Assembly (NCBI GenBank): GCA_017501055.1
Contig: JAFVXP010000037.1
Span: 1-10,540, forward strand
Direction of reading: 5' to 3'
From: Clostridia bacterium
GTDB lineage: Bacteria > Bacillota > Clostridia > Oscillospirales > CAG-382
DNA: 10,540 nt
Part shown: one piece after another, positions 1 to 6,534 of the stretch
How the letters are laid out: each line of letters starts with the position of its first letter
Position numbering within the stretch: position 1 is the first letter of the stretch
Translations under genes and position numbers: made by a program
The notes under the pieces: model-generated
The model's input: only the letters and a program-made list of their open reading frames with translations
Database searches by the model: none
Told to the model about the DNA's origin: nothing

Positions 1-4
1 CAGT

Positions 5-35
5 AAAAAAACGGACACTTCGGTGTCCGTTTTTT
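5..35. terminator. Bidirectional intrinsic terminator
   Basis: The stem AAAACGGACAC (8-18) pairs perfectly with GTGTCCGTTTT (23-33) around a TTCG tetraloop, and A/T runs lie on both sides, so it can terminate in either direction. On the minus strand it overlaps the stop codon of the HTH regulator gene (34-36). On the plus strand it would end a transcript entering from outside the window. It is nearly identical to the hairpin at 840-865. Confidence 0.9.
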
Positions 36-276
36 ACTTTATCTCTTGTTCTAGGTCATCAAATATATCGCTGTCGAAAAATTCTCTTATGCTTATCTCC
101 AAACCGTCGCAAATCTTCTTTACGGTTACAATACCGGGATTCTTACTCTTTTCGTTAAGCATACTGTATATAGTCGAAGGCGGTAAACCGCAAACGTTTG
201 CCAACGCATTGATTGCGATATTTCTCTCTTTACAAAGCTGCAATATTCGTTCCGCAACAGCCGTTTTTGCGTTCAT
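34..276 (-). CDS. XRE-family helix-turn-helix transcriptional regulator
   Basis: This 80-residue protein is almost entirely one XRE/Cro-C1 HTH domain (Pfam HTH_3 type). Residues 7-24 form the first helices, and residues 25-41 (ANVCGLPPSTIYSMLNE) are the HTH with the recognition helix around PSTIYSML. Residues 45-66 carry the NPGIVTVKKICDGL segment typical of small Firmicute regulators, followed by a short acidic tail. There is no sensor or protease domain. The start is the ATG at 276, preceded at 5 nt by an AAGGAAGGG ribosome binding site. A longer open frame reaches 489, but it would run through the intergenic region and into the opposite gene. The gene is divergent from the SLOG gene, with four palindromes between them, one immediately upstream of this ribosome binding site. 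Autorepression and control of the neighbour are inferred from that layout. It could instead be a solitary regulator of genes elsewhere. Confidence 0.88.
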   Translation of the reverse strand: MNAKTAVAERILQLCKERNIAINALANVCGLPPSTIYSMLNEKSKNPGIVTVKKICDGLEISIREFFDSDIFDDLEQEIK

Positions 277-292
277 AACAACCCTTCCTTTT

Positions 293-302
293 CGATATAT
301 CG
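293..302. promoter_or_regulatory. Palindromic operator candidate, site 1
   Basis: CGATATATCG is a perfect 10-bp palindrome just upstream of the HTH gene's ribosome binding site (282-290, minus strand). It therefore lies in that gene's leader or promoter, where bound repressor could block transcription. It is one of four similar sites in this intergenic region. Binding by the HTH protein is inferred. Confidence 0.6.
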
Positions 303-323
303 TAAAAAGTTTACCCAAATTTA

Positions 324-333
324 CGATAAATCG
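324..333. promoter_or_regulatory. Palindromic operator candidate, site 2
   Basis: CGATAAATCG differs from site 1 at one central base and is centred 31 bp from it, about three helical turns. The same 10-mer recurs exactly at 1986-1995 upstream of the esterase gene. Confidence 0.6.
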
Positions 334-337
334 TGTG

Positions 338-347
338 GGATATATCG
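338..347. promoter_or_regulatory. Palindromic operator candidate, site 3
   Basis: GGATATATCG lies within TGGGATATATCGCA (336-349). The exact reverse complement of that 14-mer occurs at 374-387, forming a perfect inverted repeat. The site covers the approximate -35 region of the SLOG gene promoter, a classic repressor position. Confidence 0.62.
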
Positions 348-364
348 CATTTTTTGTTTTTATG

Positions 365-373
365 TGATATAAT
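365..373 (+). promoter_or_regulatory. Extended -10 promoter of the SLOG gene
   Basis: TGATATAAT contains a perfect TATAAT (368-373) preceded by the extended -10 TG dinucleotide. No good -35 hexamer lies 16-18 bp upstream, which fits an extended -10 promoter. Predicted transcription begins near 380, inside operator site 4, leaving a leader of about 27 nt. Operator sites 3 and 4 flank the element. Confidence 0.6.
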
Positions 374-375
374 TG

Positions 376-385
376 CGATATATCC
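376..385. promoter_or_regulatory. Palindromic operator candidate, site 4
   Basis: CGATATATCC lies within TGCGATATATCCCA (374-387), the exact inverted copy of 336-349. It overlaps the predicted transcription start of the SLOG gene. Sites 3 and 4 are centred 38 bp apart and bracket the -10 element. Confidence 0.62.
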
Positions 386-406
386 CATATTAATAGGAGA
401 GTTGTT

Positions 407-838
407 ATGAAAAGCTGTACGTTTTTTGGACACAGAGATTGCCCCGATAATATTGAGAAAAAATTATGGGACACGATAGAATGGCTCATAAAACACGAAG
501 GCGTTACTTGGTTTTATGTAGGAGATTCCGGAAATTTTGACCGTCTTGTGTTGAAAGTTCTTAAGGGACTGGAAAACTATTTATACGACATTGATATTTG
601 CGTAATGTTAGCCTATTTTCCCACAGAACAGTCTGTTATTGAAGACAATTACACTTTATTGCCCGAAGGTATCGAAGAAGTTCCCAAGCGATTTGCTATT
701 GATTACAGAAACAAATATATGCTTGACCGTTCGGAATACGTGATAACTTACGTCGTAGCAGATTTCGGAGGTGCCGCCAAATATGCAAAAAGGGCGAAAA
801 GACAAAAGAAGACTGTTATTAATATAGCAGAAATATAG
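407..838 (+). CDS. SLOG-superfamily (DprA/YpsA-like) protein
   Basis: This 143-residue protein has the marks of a small Rossmann-like SLOG domain as seen in YpsA/DUF1273-type and DprA-related proteins. These include an N-terminal strand ending in FFGHR (residues 6-10), a glycine-rich GDSGNFD (39-45) in the expected nucleotide-binding loop, RNKYMLDRS (101-109), and GGAAK (121-125) before the last helix and strand. SLOG domains bind nucleotides or nucleotide-derived ligands; which ligand, and whether this one is an enzyme or a sensor, cannot be read here. The start ATG follows an AGGAGAG ribosome binding site (395-401) at 5 nt. The protein is soluble, with no signal peptide or membrane segment. 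It sits divergent from an HTH regulator and its promoter is covered by palindromes, so repression by that regulator is likely. Similar stand-alone proteins are common in Clostridia with no assigned function. Some SLOG proteins take part in defence or signalling systems, but no effector gene accompanies this one. Confidence 0.82.
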   Translation: MKSCTFFGHRDCPDNIEKKLWDTIEWLIKHEGVTWFYVGDSGNFDRLVLKVLKGLENYLYDIDICVMLAYFPTEQSVIEDNYTLLPEGIEEVPKRFAIDYRNKYMLDRSEYVITYVVADFGGAAKYAKRAKRQKKTVINIAEI

Positions 839-839
839 A

Positions 840-865
840 AAAACGGACTCGCTCGAGTCCGTTTT
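840..865. terminator. Bidirectional terminator between convergent genes
   Basis: AAAACGGACTC (840-850) pairs with GAGTCCGTTTT (855-865) around the loop GCTC. A T-rich tract follows on the plus strand and a shorter one on the minus strand. It separates the SLOG gene (plus, stop at 838) from the esterase gene (minus, stop at 872) and can serve both. It matches the hairpin at 8-33 except for one swapped base pair and the loop. Confidence 0.88.
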
Positions 866-871
866 GTTTTT

Positions 872-1915
872 TTATTCTTCGTCGGGAATTACAACGTCGT
901 TTTTCCAGCCCGTTACAGAACGTATCTTCTTATAAAGAAGCTTGGAGCAACGAACGCTTGCGCGCATATTGGGGTGTCCGTTTGCGCCGTTTTCGGCATC
1001 GTTGCCGATTATCGTATCTGCAAAAAGGAAATGAACCTTTTCGTCGGTCTTGGAAACCTCACGGATAAGCTTACGCAAAACGTCTTTATAAAGCTGGCTC
1101 ATCATACCGTACATCCAAATGATGTGAGCATCGTTATAGCGTGCACGTACCTTTGCAATAAGGTCCTTTGCCGCTTCGGTAAATTCCTCGTCGGTTGCAG
1201 GTCCGCCGCAGTCATTTGTACCGATATTTATAACGACAACGTCGGGAATCCAACCGTCGTTACATTCACCGCCAAGACGGGTTTGATAATTATAATATTC
1301 GCCTGCCTTAACGTCTTCACGGTCGCCGTTGCAGTTACAAACAATGCCCTTGCCCGAATTGCAGATGAATCTTGCATCGGCATTGCATTTCTGCACGGTG
1401 AGGTATGCATAGGTGCAGGTACCGTCCTGCTGGAAGGTCTGATAATCGGGGTCGGTATTTGCACCGAGAACGCCGTAGCCTGCGGTCATAGAGTCGCCGA
1501 TGAATTCAATTCTTCTGGGGCTGTTGAAGGGGGGATTGCGGAGAGATGCATTAAGACCGAAAAGGGTTATGGTATCGAAAAGCAATTTTGCATCGCCTTC
1601 GGTAACCTTCAAAACCTCAACACGGTGGCGTTTATCGGAAAGACCTTCAACGATAAGCTTCTCGGAGCCGTTTACAACGGCAACTCTCTGACGGAGCTTT
1701 CCGTCAACGGTGATCTTTACGTAAGCGGGGATATCCGCAGTATATGCACCGAGAGAAAGGATAAAGCCGGTTCCGTTGAAAGCAAACGCAAAACCGCTGT
1801 TGGTCCAGTCGAAAGCAAGGTATCCGTCGGAAACGGTATAACGTCCTTTAATACGTATTTTGTCGTTATCGACAAGCTTTATGGGTTCGTTTACAAAAAC
1901 AATGTTCTTTTCCAT
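872..1915 (-). CDS. SGNH/GDSL esterase, carbohydrate esterase family 2-like
   Basis: This 347-residue protein has two parts: an N-terminal beta-sandwich-like region (about 15-120) and a C-terminal SGNH hydrolase domain (about 135-340), the order seen in CE2 acetyl-esterases. The SGNH blocks are visible: GDSMTAGYG (140-148) with nucleophile Ser142, a block II glycine in NSGKG (186-190), GTND (232-235) with the oxyanion Asn, and His314 in GHPN. The acidic residue usually just before the catalytic His of GDSL enzymes is absent, as in CE2 enzymes that rely on a Ser-His dyad. The likely reaction is removal of acetyl groups from sugars or oligosaccharides. No signal peptide is seen, so it should act on imported sugars in the cytoplasm. 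The ATG at 1915 follows a GGGAG ribosome binding site. The gene stands alone, about 200 bp from the Ca2+-ATPase gene on the same strand. A phospholipid or peptidoglycan O-acetyl substrate cannot be excluded. Confidence 0.8.
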   Translation of the reverse strand: MEKNIVFVNEPIKLVDNDKIRIKGRYTVSDGYLAFDWTNSGFAFAFNGTGFILSLGAYTADIPAYVKITVDGKLRQRVAVVNGSEKLIVEGLSDKRHRVEVLKVTEGDAKLLFDTITLFGLNASLRNPPFNSPRRIEFIGDSMTAGYGVLGANTDPDYQTFQQDGTCTYAYLTVQKCNADARFICNSGKGIVCNCNGDREDVKAGEYYNYQTRLGGECNDGWIPDVVVINIGTNDCGGPATDEEFTEAAKDLIAKVRARYNDAHIIWMYGMMSQLYKDVLRKLIREVSKTDEKVHFLFADTIIGNDAENGANGHPNMRASVRCSKLLYKKIRSVTGWKNDVVIPDEE

Positions 1916-1941
1916 TTTTAAAACTCCCTTTTTGTTTCTTA

Positions 1942-1970
1942 ATCTTATACTTGATCTTTAGTTTCGGTAA
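1942..1970 (-). promoter_or_regulatory. Weak candidate promoter for the esterase gene
   Basis: Read on the minus strand, TTACCG (1970-1965) and TAAGAT (1947-1942) are separated by 17 bp. Both match the vegetative consensus only partly. It is the best pair I see in the 204-bp gap between the ATPase and esterase genes. That gap shows no clear terminator and no other gene. Confidence 0.25.
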
Positions 1971-1983
1971 TTAGAAACGGACG

Positions 1984-1997
1984 TTCGATAAATCGAA
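1984..1997. promoter_or_regulatory. Fifth copy of the CGATAAATCG palindrome
   Basis: TTCGATAAATCGAA contains the same 10-mer as operator site 2 (324-333), here extended by two more symmetric bases on each side. It lies about 70 bp upstream of the esterase ATG. I found no further exact copy of this palindrome class inside the coding regions of the window. Recognition by the HTH regulator encoded at 34-276 is inferred. Confidence 0.45.
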
Positions 1998-2119
1998 GAA
2001 TAGTGACAGTTTGCCCTTCTCTGAATTCACCCCAATGCCAGTCGTATTCAATAGTTCTTCATTTATGTCCTACACCTATATGGTTTGAATAATATATAAA
2101 CATTATGGAATTATTGTTG

Positions 2120-4597
2120 CTATTTTTTGAACCTTTTGTAAATTTCGCCAACCAACAGAGGGCACGTGGAAAGAGCAAGAGTTATAAGCCATTTTTCTGC
2201 GGAAAGACCTGTAACACCAAACAAATTCGCCGCTTTTGGAATTAAAACCACGGAGGTCTGCATTATGAAGCAAATGAAAAATGAAAACCAAACAAAGGGG
2301 TTCTTTTTTGTTTTGCGTGAGAAAAAGCTTTTTTCGCTTCTAAGGTTCAGCGAATGGAAAAGCTGTGAATTTCCAAGCACCAAAAAGCTCATTGTGCGTC
2401 CAACCATAAAATCTCCCGTGTTTTTTCCGATCGTAAAGGCTATTATCGCAAGCGTTCCGATGAGTATACCCTCGAAAATCATTTTCATAACCTGCATTGC
2501 CGAGAAAAGCGGTGAATTCGGCTTTATCGGGGGTCTGTCCATAACCTCATCGGAGGTCTTTTCAAGTCCAAGCGCTATTGCAGGGAGGGAGTCTGTTGTG
2601 AGGTTCACCCACAAAAGCTGGATCGCCGAAAGCGGTGACGGGAGTGAGAGTATTATCGAGAAGAAAACCGTGAACAGCTCGCCGATATTGCAGGAAAGAA
2701 GAAAATGAACGGCACGTTTGATATTTTCATAAATACCTCTTCCCTCTTTTACGGCTTCGACGACGGTTGAAAAATTGTCGTCGGTCAATATCATATCCGC
2801 AGATTCCTTTGCAACCTCTGTCCCGCTTATACCCATAGCACAGCCTATATCGGCTTTTTTAAGCGCAGGAGCGTCGTTCACGCCGTCGCCCGTCATTGCA
2901 ACTACGTAGCCCTTGGATTTTAACGCAGAAACTATACGAAGCTTGAAGTTCGGCGTTACTCTTGCAAAAACGTTACAATTAAGAACTGCGTTTGCAAATT
3001 CACGCTCGTTTAGCGAGGATAGCTCTTTTTCGGTATAGACCCTTTTGTTTTTACCAAGCATACCAAGCTTTTCTGCTATTGCACGTGCGGTTTCGGGGTG
3101 GTCGCCGGTTATCATAACCGTTCGTATGCCTGCACGCTTGCAAAGCCTTACGGCTTCCTCGGCCTCGGGACGGGGCGGGTCGGAAATACCGCAAAGACCT
3201 AAAAATTGAAACCTGCCCGAAAGAATATCGGTTGGGATATTTTGCGTTTCGTATTTTGCAAAGCACATAACACGAAGTGCGTTTGAGGTCATTTTTTCGG
3301 TATTTTGGGATATCGTCAGTGATGCATTTTTGCAATACTTTGCAACCACGTCGGGCGCACCCTTGATATAAACAACAAACCTATTTTGGTCCTTATGAAC
3401 CGTGACCATATATTTTTTTACGGAATCGAAGGGTATTTCTTTAATTCGGGGATATTTTTCTTTTATGGGTTCCGTATCGCCGACAAAGGTGGAAAGAGCA
3501 AGCTCTGTCGGTGAAGAATCGTTATTGCACAGCGCAAAGGCTTTTATCAATTCGTTTCTGTCACCGAAAATTTCGGAAACCGTCATTTTATTGCAGGTGA
3601 GCGTTCCCGTTTTATCGGAGCAGATCACCTGTGCACAGCCCAACGTTTCAACGGCAGGAAGTCTTTTTACTATCGCACGGCGGCGTGCCATTGTCTGTAC
3701 TCCAACCGAAAGAACGACGGTGACTATTGCAGGCAGACCTTCGGGAATTGCGGCAACAGAGAGAGATACAGACGTCATAAACATCTCGCCGACGTTCATT
3801 CCCTTTATCAACGAGAATCCGAAAATGAGAACGCATATCCCTATGGTTATATTACCAAGCAGAACGCTTAATTTTGCAAGACGCTTTTGCAGAGGAGTTT
3901 TTTCGGCTTCTATGCTTATCATACCTGCGATCTCGCCGACGCAGGTGGTCATACCCGTTTTCACGGCAACAGCTTTTCCTCGTCCCGAGATTACGTGTGA
4001 CGACGTGAATACCGAATTTTTGGCTTCGGAAATCGGGCATTTATCGGGGTTTGTTGCACGGTGGTCCTTCATGACGCCGACAGATTCACCCGTTAGAGCA
4101 GATTCGTCAAGGAGAAGCTCGTTTGATTCTATCAATCTTGCGTCGCAAGGGACAATATCACCCTTTTCAAGAAGGAAAATATCGCCTGCTACAAGCTCGG
4201 AGCTATGTATTTTTTGCTCTTTTCCGTCACGGATAACCGTCGTTTCGGGAGAGGACATACGCTTTAAGGCTTCAAGAGCTTTTTCGGTACGGCTTTCCTG
4301 AATTACGGCAATAAGTGCGTTGACCAGAACTATTACGAGTATTATTATCGGGTCGGCAAAGCTGTCGCCTGCGATATATGACGTTACGAAAGACACAAGC
4401 GCCGCAATAAGCAATACCGCCGTCATTCTGTCCGACATTGCCGAAATAAACCGAAGGAAAAAGCCTTTTTTCTTGGTTGTTACAAGCTCGTTTTTGCCGT
4501 TTTGCAAAAGACGCTTTTGCGCTTCTTGGGAAGAAAGTCCAAAAGCGTTGGTTTTTAACGAGGCGTATATTTTGTTCAAATCGTCGTGATACCACAT
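2120..4597 (-). CDS. P-type Ca2+-transporting ATPase (P2 type)
   Basis: This 825-residue cation pump is expected to export Ca2+ across the cytoplasmic membrane using ATP. It has an N-terminal cation-ATPase domain (about 5-70), TM1-2 (about 58-102), the actuator domain with TGES (169-172), and TM3-4 with PEGLP (285-289). The phosphorylation motif DKTGTLT has Asp328. A short nucleotide-binding domain carries KGAP (412-415), followed by TGDH (497-500), the hinge TGDGVND (569-575), and six C-terminal helices. Metal-site residues resemble SERCA in TM4 (Glu286), TM5 (NIGE 637-640) and TM6 (NLTTD 665-669). The TM8 position that is Glu908 in SERCA appears to be Gln745 (NSQLFHSLN), as in plasma-membrane Ca2+ pumps. 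The ATG at 4597 has an AAAGGATGG-like ribosome binding site somewhat far upstream. The gene lies 33 bp after the AGCS carrier gene on the same strand, so co-transcription is likely. No clear terminator follows. Mn2+ transport is a less likely alternative. Confidence 0.93.
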   Translation of the reverse strand: MWYHDDLNKIYASLKTNAFGLSSQEAQKRLLQNGKNELVTTKKKGFFLRFISAMSDRMTAVLLIAALVSFVTSYIAGDSFADPIIILVIVLVNALIAVIQESRTEKALEALKRMSSPETTVIRDGKEQKIHSSELVAGDIFLLEKGDIVPCDARLIESNELLLDESALTGESVGVMKDHRATNPDKCPISEAKNSVFTSSHVISGRGKAVAVKTGMTTCVGEIAGMISIEAEKTPLQKRLAKLSVLLGNITIGICVLIFGFSLIKGMNVGEMFMTSVSLSVAAIPEGLPAIVTVVLSVGVQTMARRRAIVKRLPAVETLGCAQVICSDKTGTLTCNKMTVSEIFGDRNELIKAFALCNNDSSPTELALSTFVGDTEPIKEKYPRIKEIPFDSVKKYMVTVHKDQNRFVVYIKGAPDVVAKYCKNASLTISQNTEKMTSNALRVMCFAKYETQNIPTDILSGRFQFLGLCGISDPPRPEAEEAVRLCKRAGIRTVMITGDHPETARAIAEKLGMLGKNKRVYTEKELSSLNEREFANAVLNCNVFARVTPNFKLRIVSALKSKGYVVAMTGDGVNDAPALKKADIGCAMGISGTEVAKESADMILTDDNFSTVVEAVKEGRGIYENIKRAVHFLLSCNIGELFTVFFSIILSLPSPLSAIQLLWVNLTTDSLPAIALGLEKTSDEVMDRPPIKPNSPLFSAMQVMKMIFEGILIGTLAIIAFTIGKNTGDFMVGRTMSFLVLGNSQLFHSLNLRSEKSFFSRKTKKNPFVWFSFFICFIMQTSVVLIPKAANLFGVTGLSAEKWLITLALSTCPLLVGEIYKRFKK

Positions 4598-4630
4598 ATA
4601 TCACACCATCCTTTCAATTTCTTTTCTGCA

Positions 4631-5890
4631 TTAAAACAGCAAAAACAAATTGGGAAACATCATACAAGCATTCAATATATCCGAAATCTCCCAAACGGCA
4701 CTCTCCGAAAGGAAAAATCCGAACAATGCGCAGAGAGAAAACAATATACGGTAGACCGTCAATGCGGTTTTATTCTTTGGGAAGAGAAACGACAGACAGC
4801 ATTCGGAATAGTAACACCAGCTTATAACCGATGCAAAGGCAAATACCGCAATCAAACCGCCGAAGACCCAGCTTCCGATATTCCCAAAGGAAAAAGAGAA
4901 CATATCCGACGGGTTTGAAAATCCGCTTGAAAGCAGGCAAATCGCCGTTAACGTTGAAACAACAAAGGTATCGAAAAATATTTCGAATATGCCCCATTTT
5001 GCCTGTATGCAGGGGTTGGATATTTCGGCTGTTGCGTGGGCAAGCGGTGAAGAGCCCATACCTGCTTCGTTGGAAAAGAGGCTTCTTACAAATCCCTCTC
5101 TTATAACGTGGGAAAGCATAGCACCCGAAAATCCTCCCGTTATTGCGGAAAAGCCGAAGGCTTCTTTGAAAATACTTTTAAAGGCAGGCAATATACCTTC
5201 ATGATTAAGCACCAACAGCGCAAGGCAGGCAATTAGATACAATGCAGAAGCAGAGGGTACTATAAACGAATTTATATCCGCTATCCTTCCCCGTCCTCCG
5301 AAAACGGCAAGCGAAATTATTAAAACGCAGACAGCACAGCCCACCGTTTCGGATATTCCCACAGAATCGAAAAAAGAAGCCATAGAGCCTATCTGTGTTA
5401 GATTCCCCGTACCGAAAGAGGCAAGCGCACAAAGCAGGCAAAAAACGACAGAGCTTTTCTTATACCCAAGCTTTTTTAACCGAAAAGGCGCACCGCCGAG
5501 AAAGATTCCGTCTTGCCGTTCACGGTCGGTTAAGGCGATCTTGACCTCGGCATATTTAAGTCCCATTCCGAAAAAGGAGCATACCCACATCCAAAAAATA
5601 CTGCCTGCGCCGCCGACAGCAAGTCCGTAGCCGACACCGACAATGCTCCCAACGCCGACGGTTCCGCCTAAAGCCGTCATCACGGCGGAAAACGGAGATA
5701 TTCCGTTTGAATCCTTCTTTTTGAGCGAAAACAACGTATCACGTACTATCGACTTTATTGCTTTTGGCCGATAGAAAGAGCTTTTCAGGGTAAAATAAAT
5801 ACCAAAGACGATAAGCAAGAATAACGTCGGGATTCCCCAAATTATGTTTTTCAGTTCTGTTATGATTGTCTTCAACCCCCGAAAATGCAT
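4631..5890 (-). CDS. AGCS-family sodium:amino-acid symporter
   Basis: This 419-residue polytopic membrane protein belongs to the alanine or glycine:cation symporter (AGCS) family, which imports small neutral amino acids with Na+. Visible signatures are the glycine-rich GGTVGVGSIVGVGYGLAVGG (75-94), the FWMWVCSFFGMGLKYAE stretch (99-115), GTGN (160-163), and the family motif SNEAGMGSSPLAHA (273-286). About ten hydrophobic helices can be counted. The N-terminal IIWGIPTLFLLIVFGIYFT (16-34) fits the usual first helix. The start ATG at 5890 has no convincing ribosome binding site, so the start is the weakest part of the call; the next in-frame Met is at 71, too far in. The C-terminus ends within the last helix (MMFPNLFLLF), a little shorter than typical members, possibly trimmed. 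It is divergent from the DivIVA-like gene and upstream of the Ca2+-ATPase gene in a likely operon. Confidence 0.9.
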   Translation of the reverse strand: MHFRGLKTIITELKNIIWGIPTLFLLIVFGIYFTLKSSFYRPKAIKSIVRDTLFSLKKKDSNGISPFSAVMTALGGTVGVGSIVGVGYGLAVGGAGSIFWMWVCSFFGMGLKYAEVKIALTDRERQDGIFLGGAPFRLKKLGYKKSSVVFCLLCALASFGTGNLTQIGSMASFFDSVGISETVGCAVCVLIISLAVFGGRGRIADINSFIVPSASALYLIACLALLVLNHEGILPAFKSIFKEAFGFSAITGGFSGAMLSHVIREGFVRSLFSNEAGMGSSPLAHATAEISNPCIQAKWGIFEIFFDTFVVSTLTAICLLSSGFSNPSDMFSFSFGNIGSWVFGGLIAVFAFASVISWCYYSECCLSFLFPKNKTALTVYRILFSLCALFGFFLSESAVWEISDILNACMMFPNLFLLF

Positions 5891-5905
5891 ATAAAAAGCC
5901 GAATA

Positions 5906-5934
5906 TTGACATTTTGCATATAATATGGTATATT
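5906..5934 (+). promoter_or_regulatory. Vegetative promoter of the DivIVA-like/pepV operon
   Basis: A perfect -35 TTGACA (5906-5911) and -10 TATATT (5929-5934) are separated by exactly 17 bp. Transcription should begin near 5941, giving a leader of about 30 nt. The promoter sits 15 bp beyond the start codon of the divergent AGCS gene. The same hexamers and spacing recur at 10231-10259. Confidence 0.8.
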
Positions 5935-5970
5935 TATGGTAATTATAGATCGAAAGGACGGGTGACGGTC

Positions 5971-6534
5971 TTGGCTGAAACCTATTTCAAAAAATCCTTT
6001 AAAGGATACGATCCTCAACAGGTTGATGAATTTATAATTTCTCTCAGCGACACCTATGAAAAAAACGAAAAGGAACTGTCGGAGCAGATCCATGCCCTCG
6101 AATCGGAAACCGAAAGGCTGAAGGGCGAGATCGCTGAATTGAACCAAAACGCAGAGGATACTCTTAAAGAGCATCAAGCCGAGCTTTTGGAAAAGCAAAA
6201 GGAATATGACGAGCTTTGCGCCGAGATCGGCGAAAAGATGGTCGTTGCCGACAGCAGAGCCGCAGAAATCATTAAGAATGCAGAAAAAGAAGCTGCACTC
6301 ATAACCTCTCTTGCCCGTCAAAACAGCGAAAACGAGGCTAAAGCCATTCGTTTGAACGCAGAGGCAGAGGCAGAACGTATTATTCAGGAGACCCGTCAGA
6401 AATGCGACAGTATTGCCGCAGCGGCAGAAGAATTCCGTATCCGTCAGAACGAGATGACTCGTTCCCTGTCGGAGACCGAATCGAGATTTGCTTCCGCTTT
6501 GAATAAACTTCGTGAGGACATCGGCATTGAATAA
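5971..6534 (+). CDS. DivIVA-domain coiled-coil protein
   Basis: This protein of about 187 residues starts with the DivIVA-type N-terminal motif (KKSFKGYDPQQVDEFI, within residues 6-23). That motif in the family contacts the membrane and nucleates the coiled coil. The rest is strongly charged, Glu/Lys/Ala-rich heptad sequence, with coiled coil over roughly 25-95 and 105-175. DivIVA and GpsB proteins organise cell poles or division sites and recruit cell-wall or sporulation factors; the partner here cannot be told. The start is uncertain. TTG at 5971 has GGTGA 5 nt upstream within an imperfect AAGGACGGGTGA. GTG at 5962 would add three residues but leaves only 3 nt after AAAGGA. A longer open frame back to 5866 is excluded because it crosses the promoter. 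The gene overlaps the start of the dipeptidase gene, indicating an operon. Confidence 0.8.
   Translation: MAETYFKKSFKGYDPQQVDEFIISLSDTYEKNEKELSEQIHALESETERLKGEIAELNQNAEDTLKEHQAELLEKQKEYDELCAEIGEKMVVADSRAAEIIKNAEKEAALITSLARQNSENEAKAIRLNAEAEAERIIQETRQKCDSIAAAAEEFRIRQNEMTRSLSETESRFASALNKLREDIGIE
6514..6517 (+). promoter_or_regulatory. Ribosome binding site deciding the pepV start
   Basis: GAGG inside the last codons of the DivIVA-like gene sits 9 nt before the TTG at 6527. The competing in-frame GTG at 6512 has no purine-rich stretch upstream, so TTG 6527 is preferred. Confidence 0.5.

Noticed and set aside
34..489. A 151-residue version of the HTH regulator
   Set aside because: The extra N-terminus would be translated from the operator region and from inside the SLOG gene; the ATG at 276 has a good ribosome binding site and gives a complete domain.
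407..838. SLOG protein as part of an antiphage system
   Set aside because: No toxin, nuclease, TIR, transmembrane effector or cyclase gene lies nearby; only a regulator accompanies it, so defence is not supported.
974..1921. Long open frame of 315 codons on the strand opposite the esterase gene
   Set aside because: It has no recognisable motifs and mirrors a gene with complete SGNH motifs; it is an antisense shadow.
1916..2119. Possible small RNA or gene in the gap between the ATPase and esterase genes
   Set aside because: Apart from the palindrome and a weak promoter, I see no stable fold, terminator or open frame with a ribosome binding site.
3402..4301. Open frame of 299 codons opposite the Ca2+-ATPase gene
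   Set aside because: Its composition is Ser/Thr/Arg-rich without motifs, and the other strand encodes an intact P-type ATPase.
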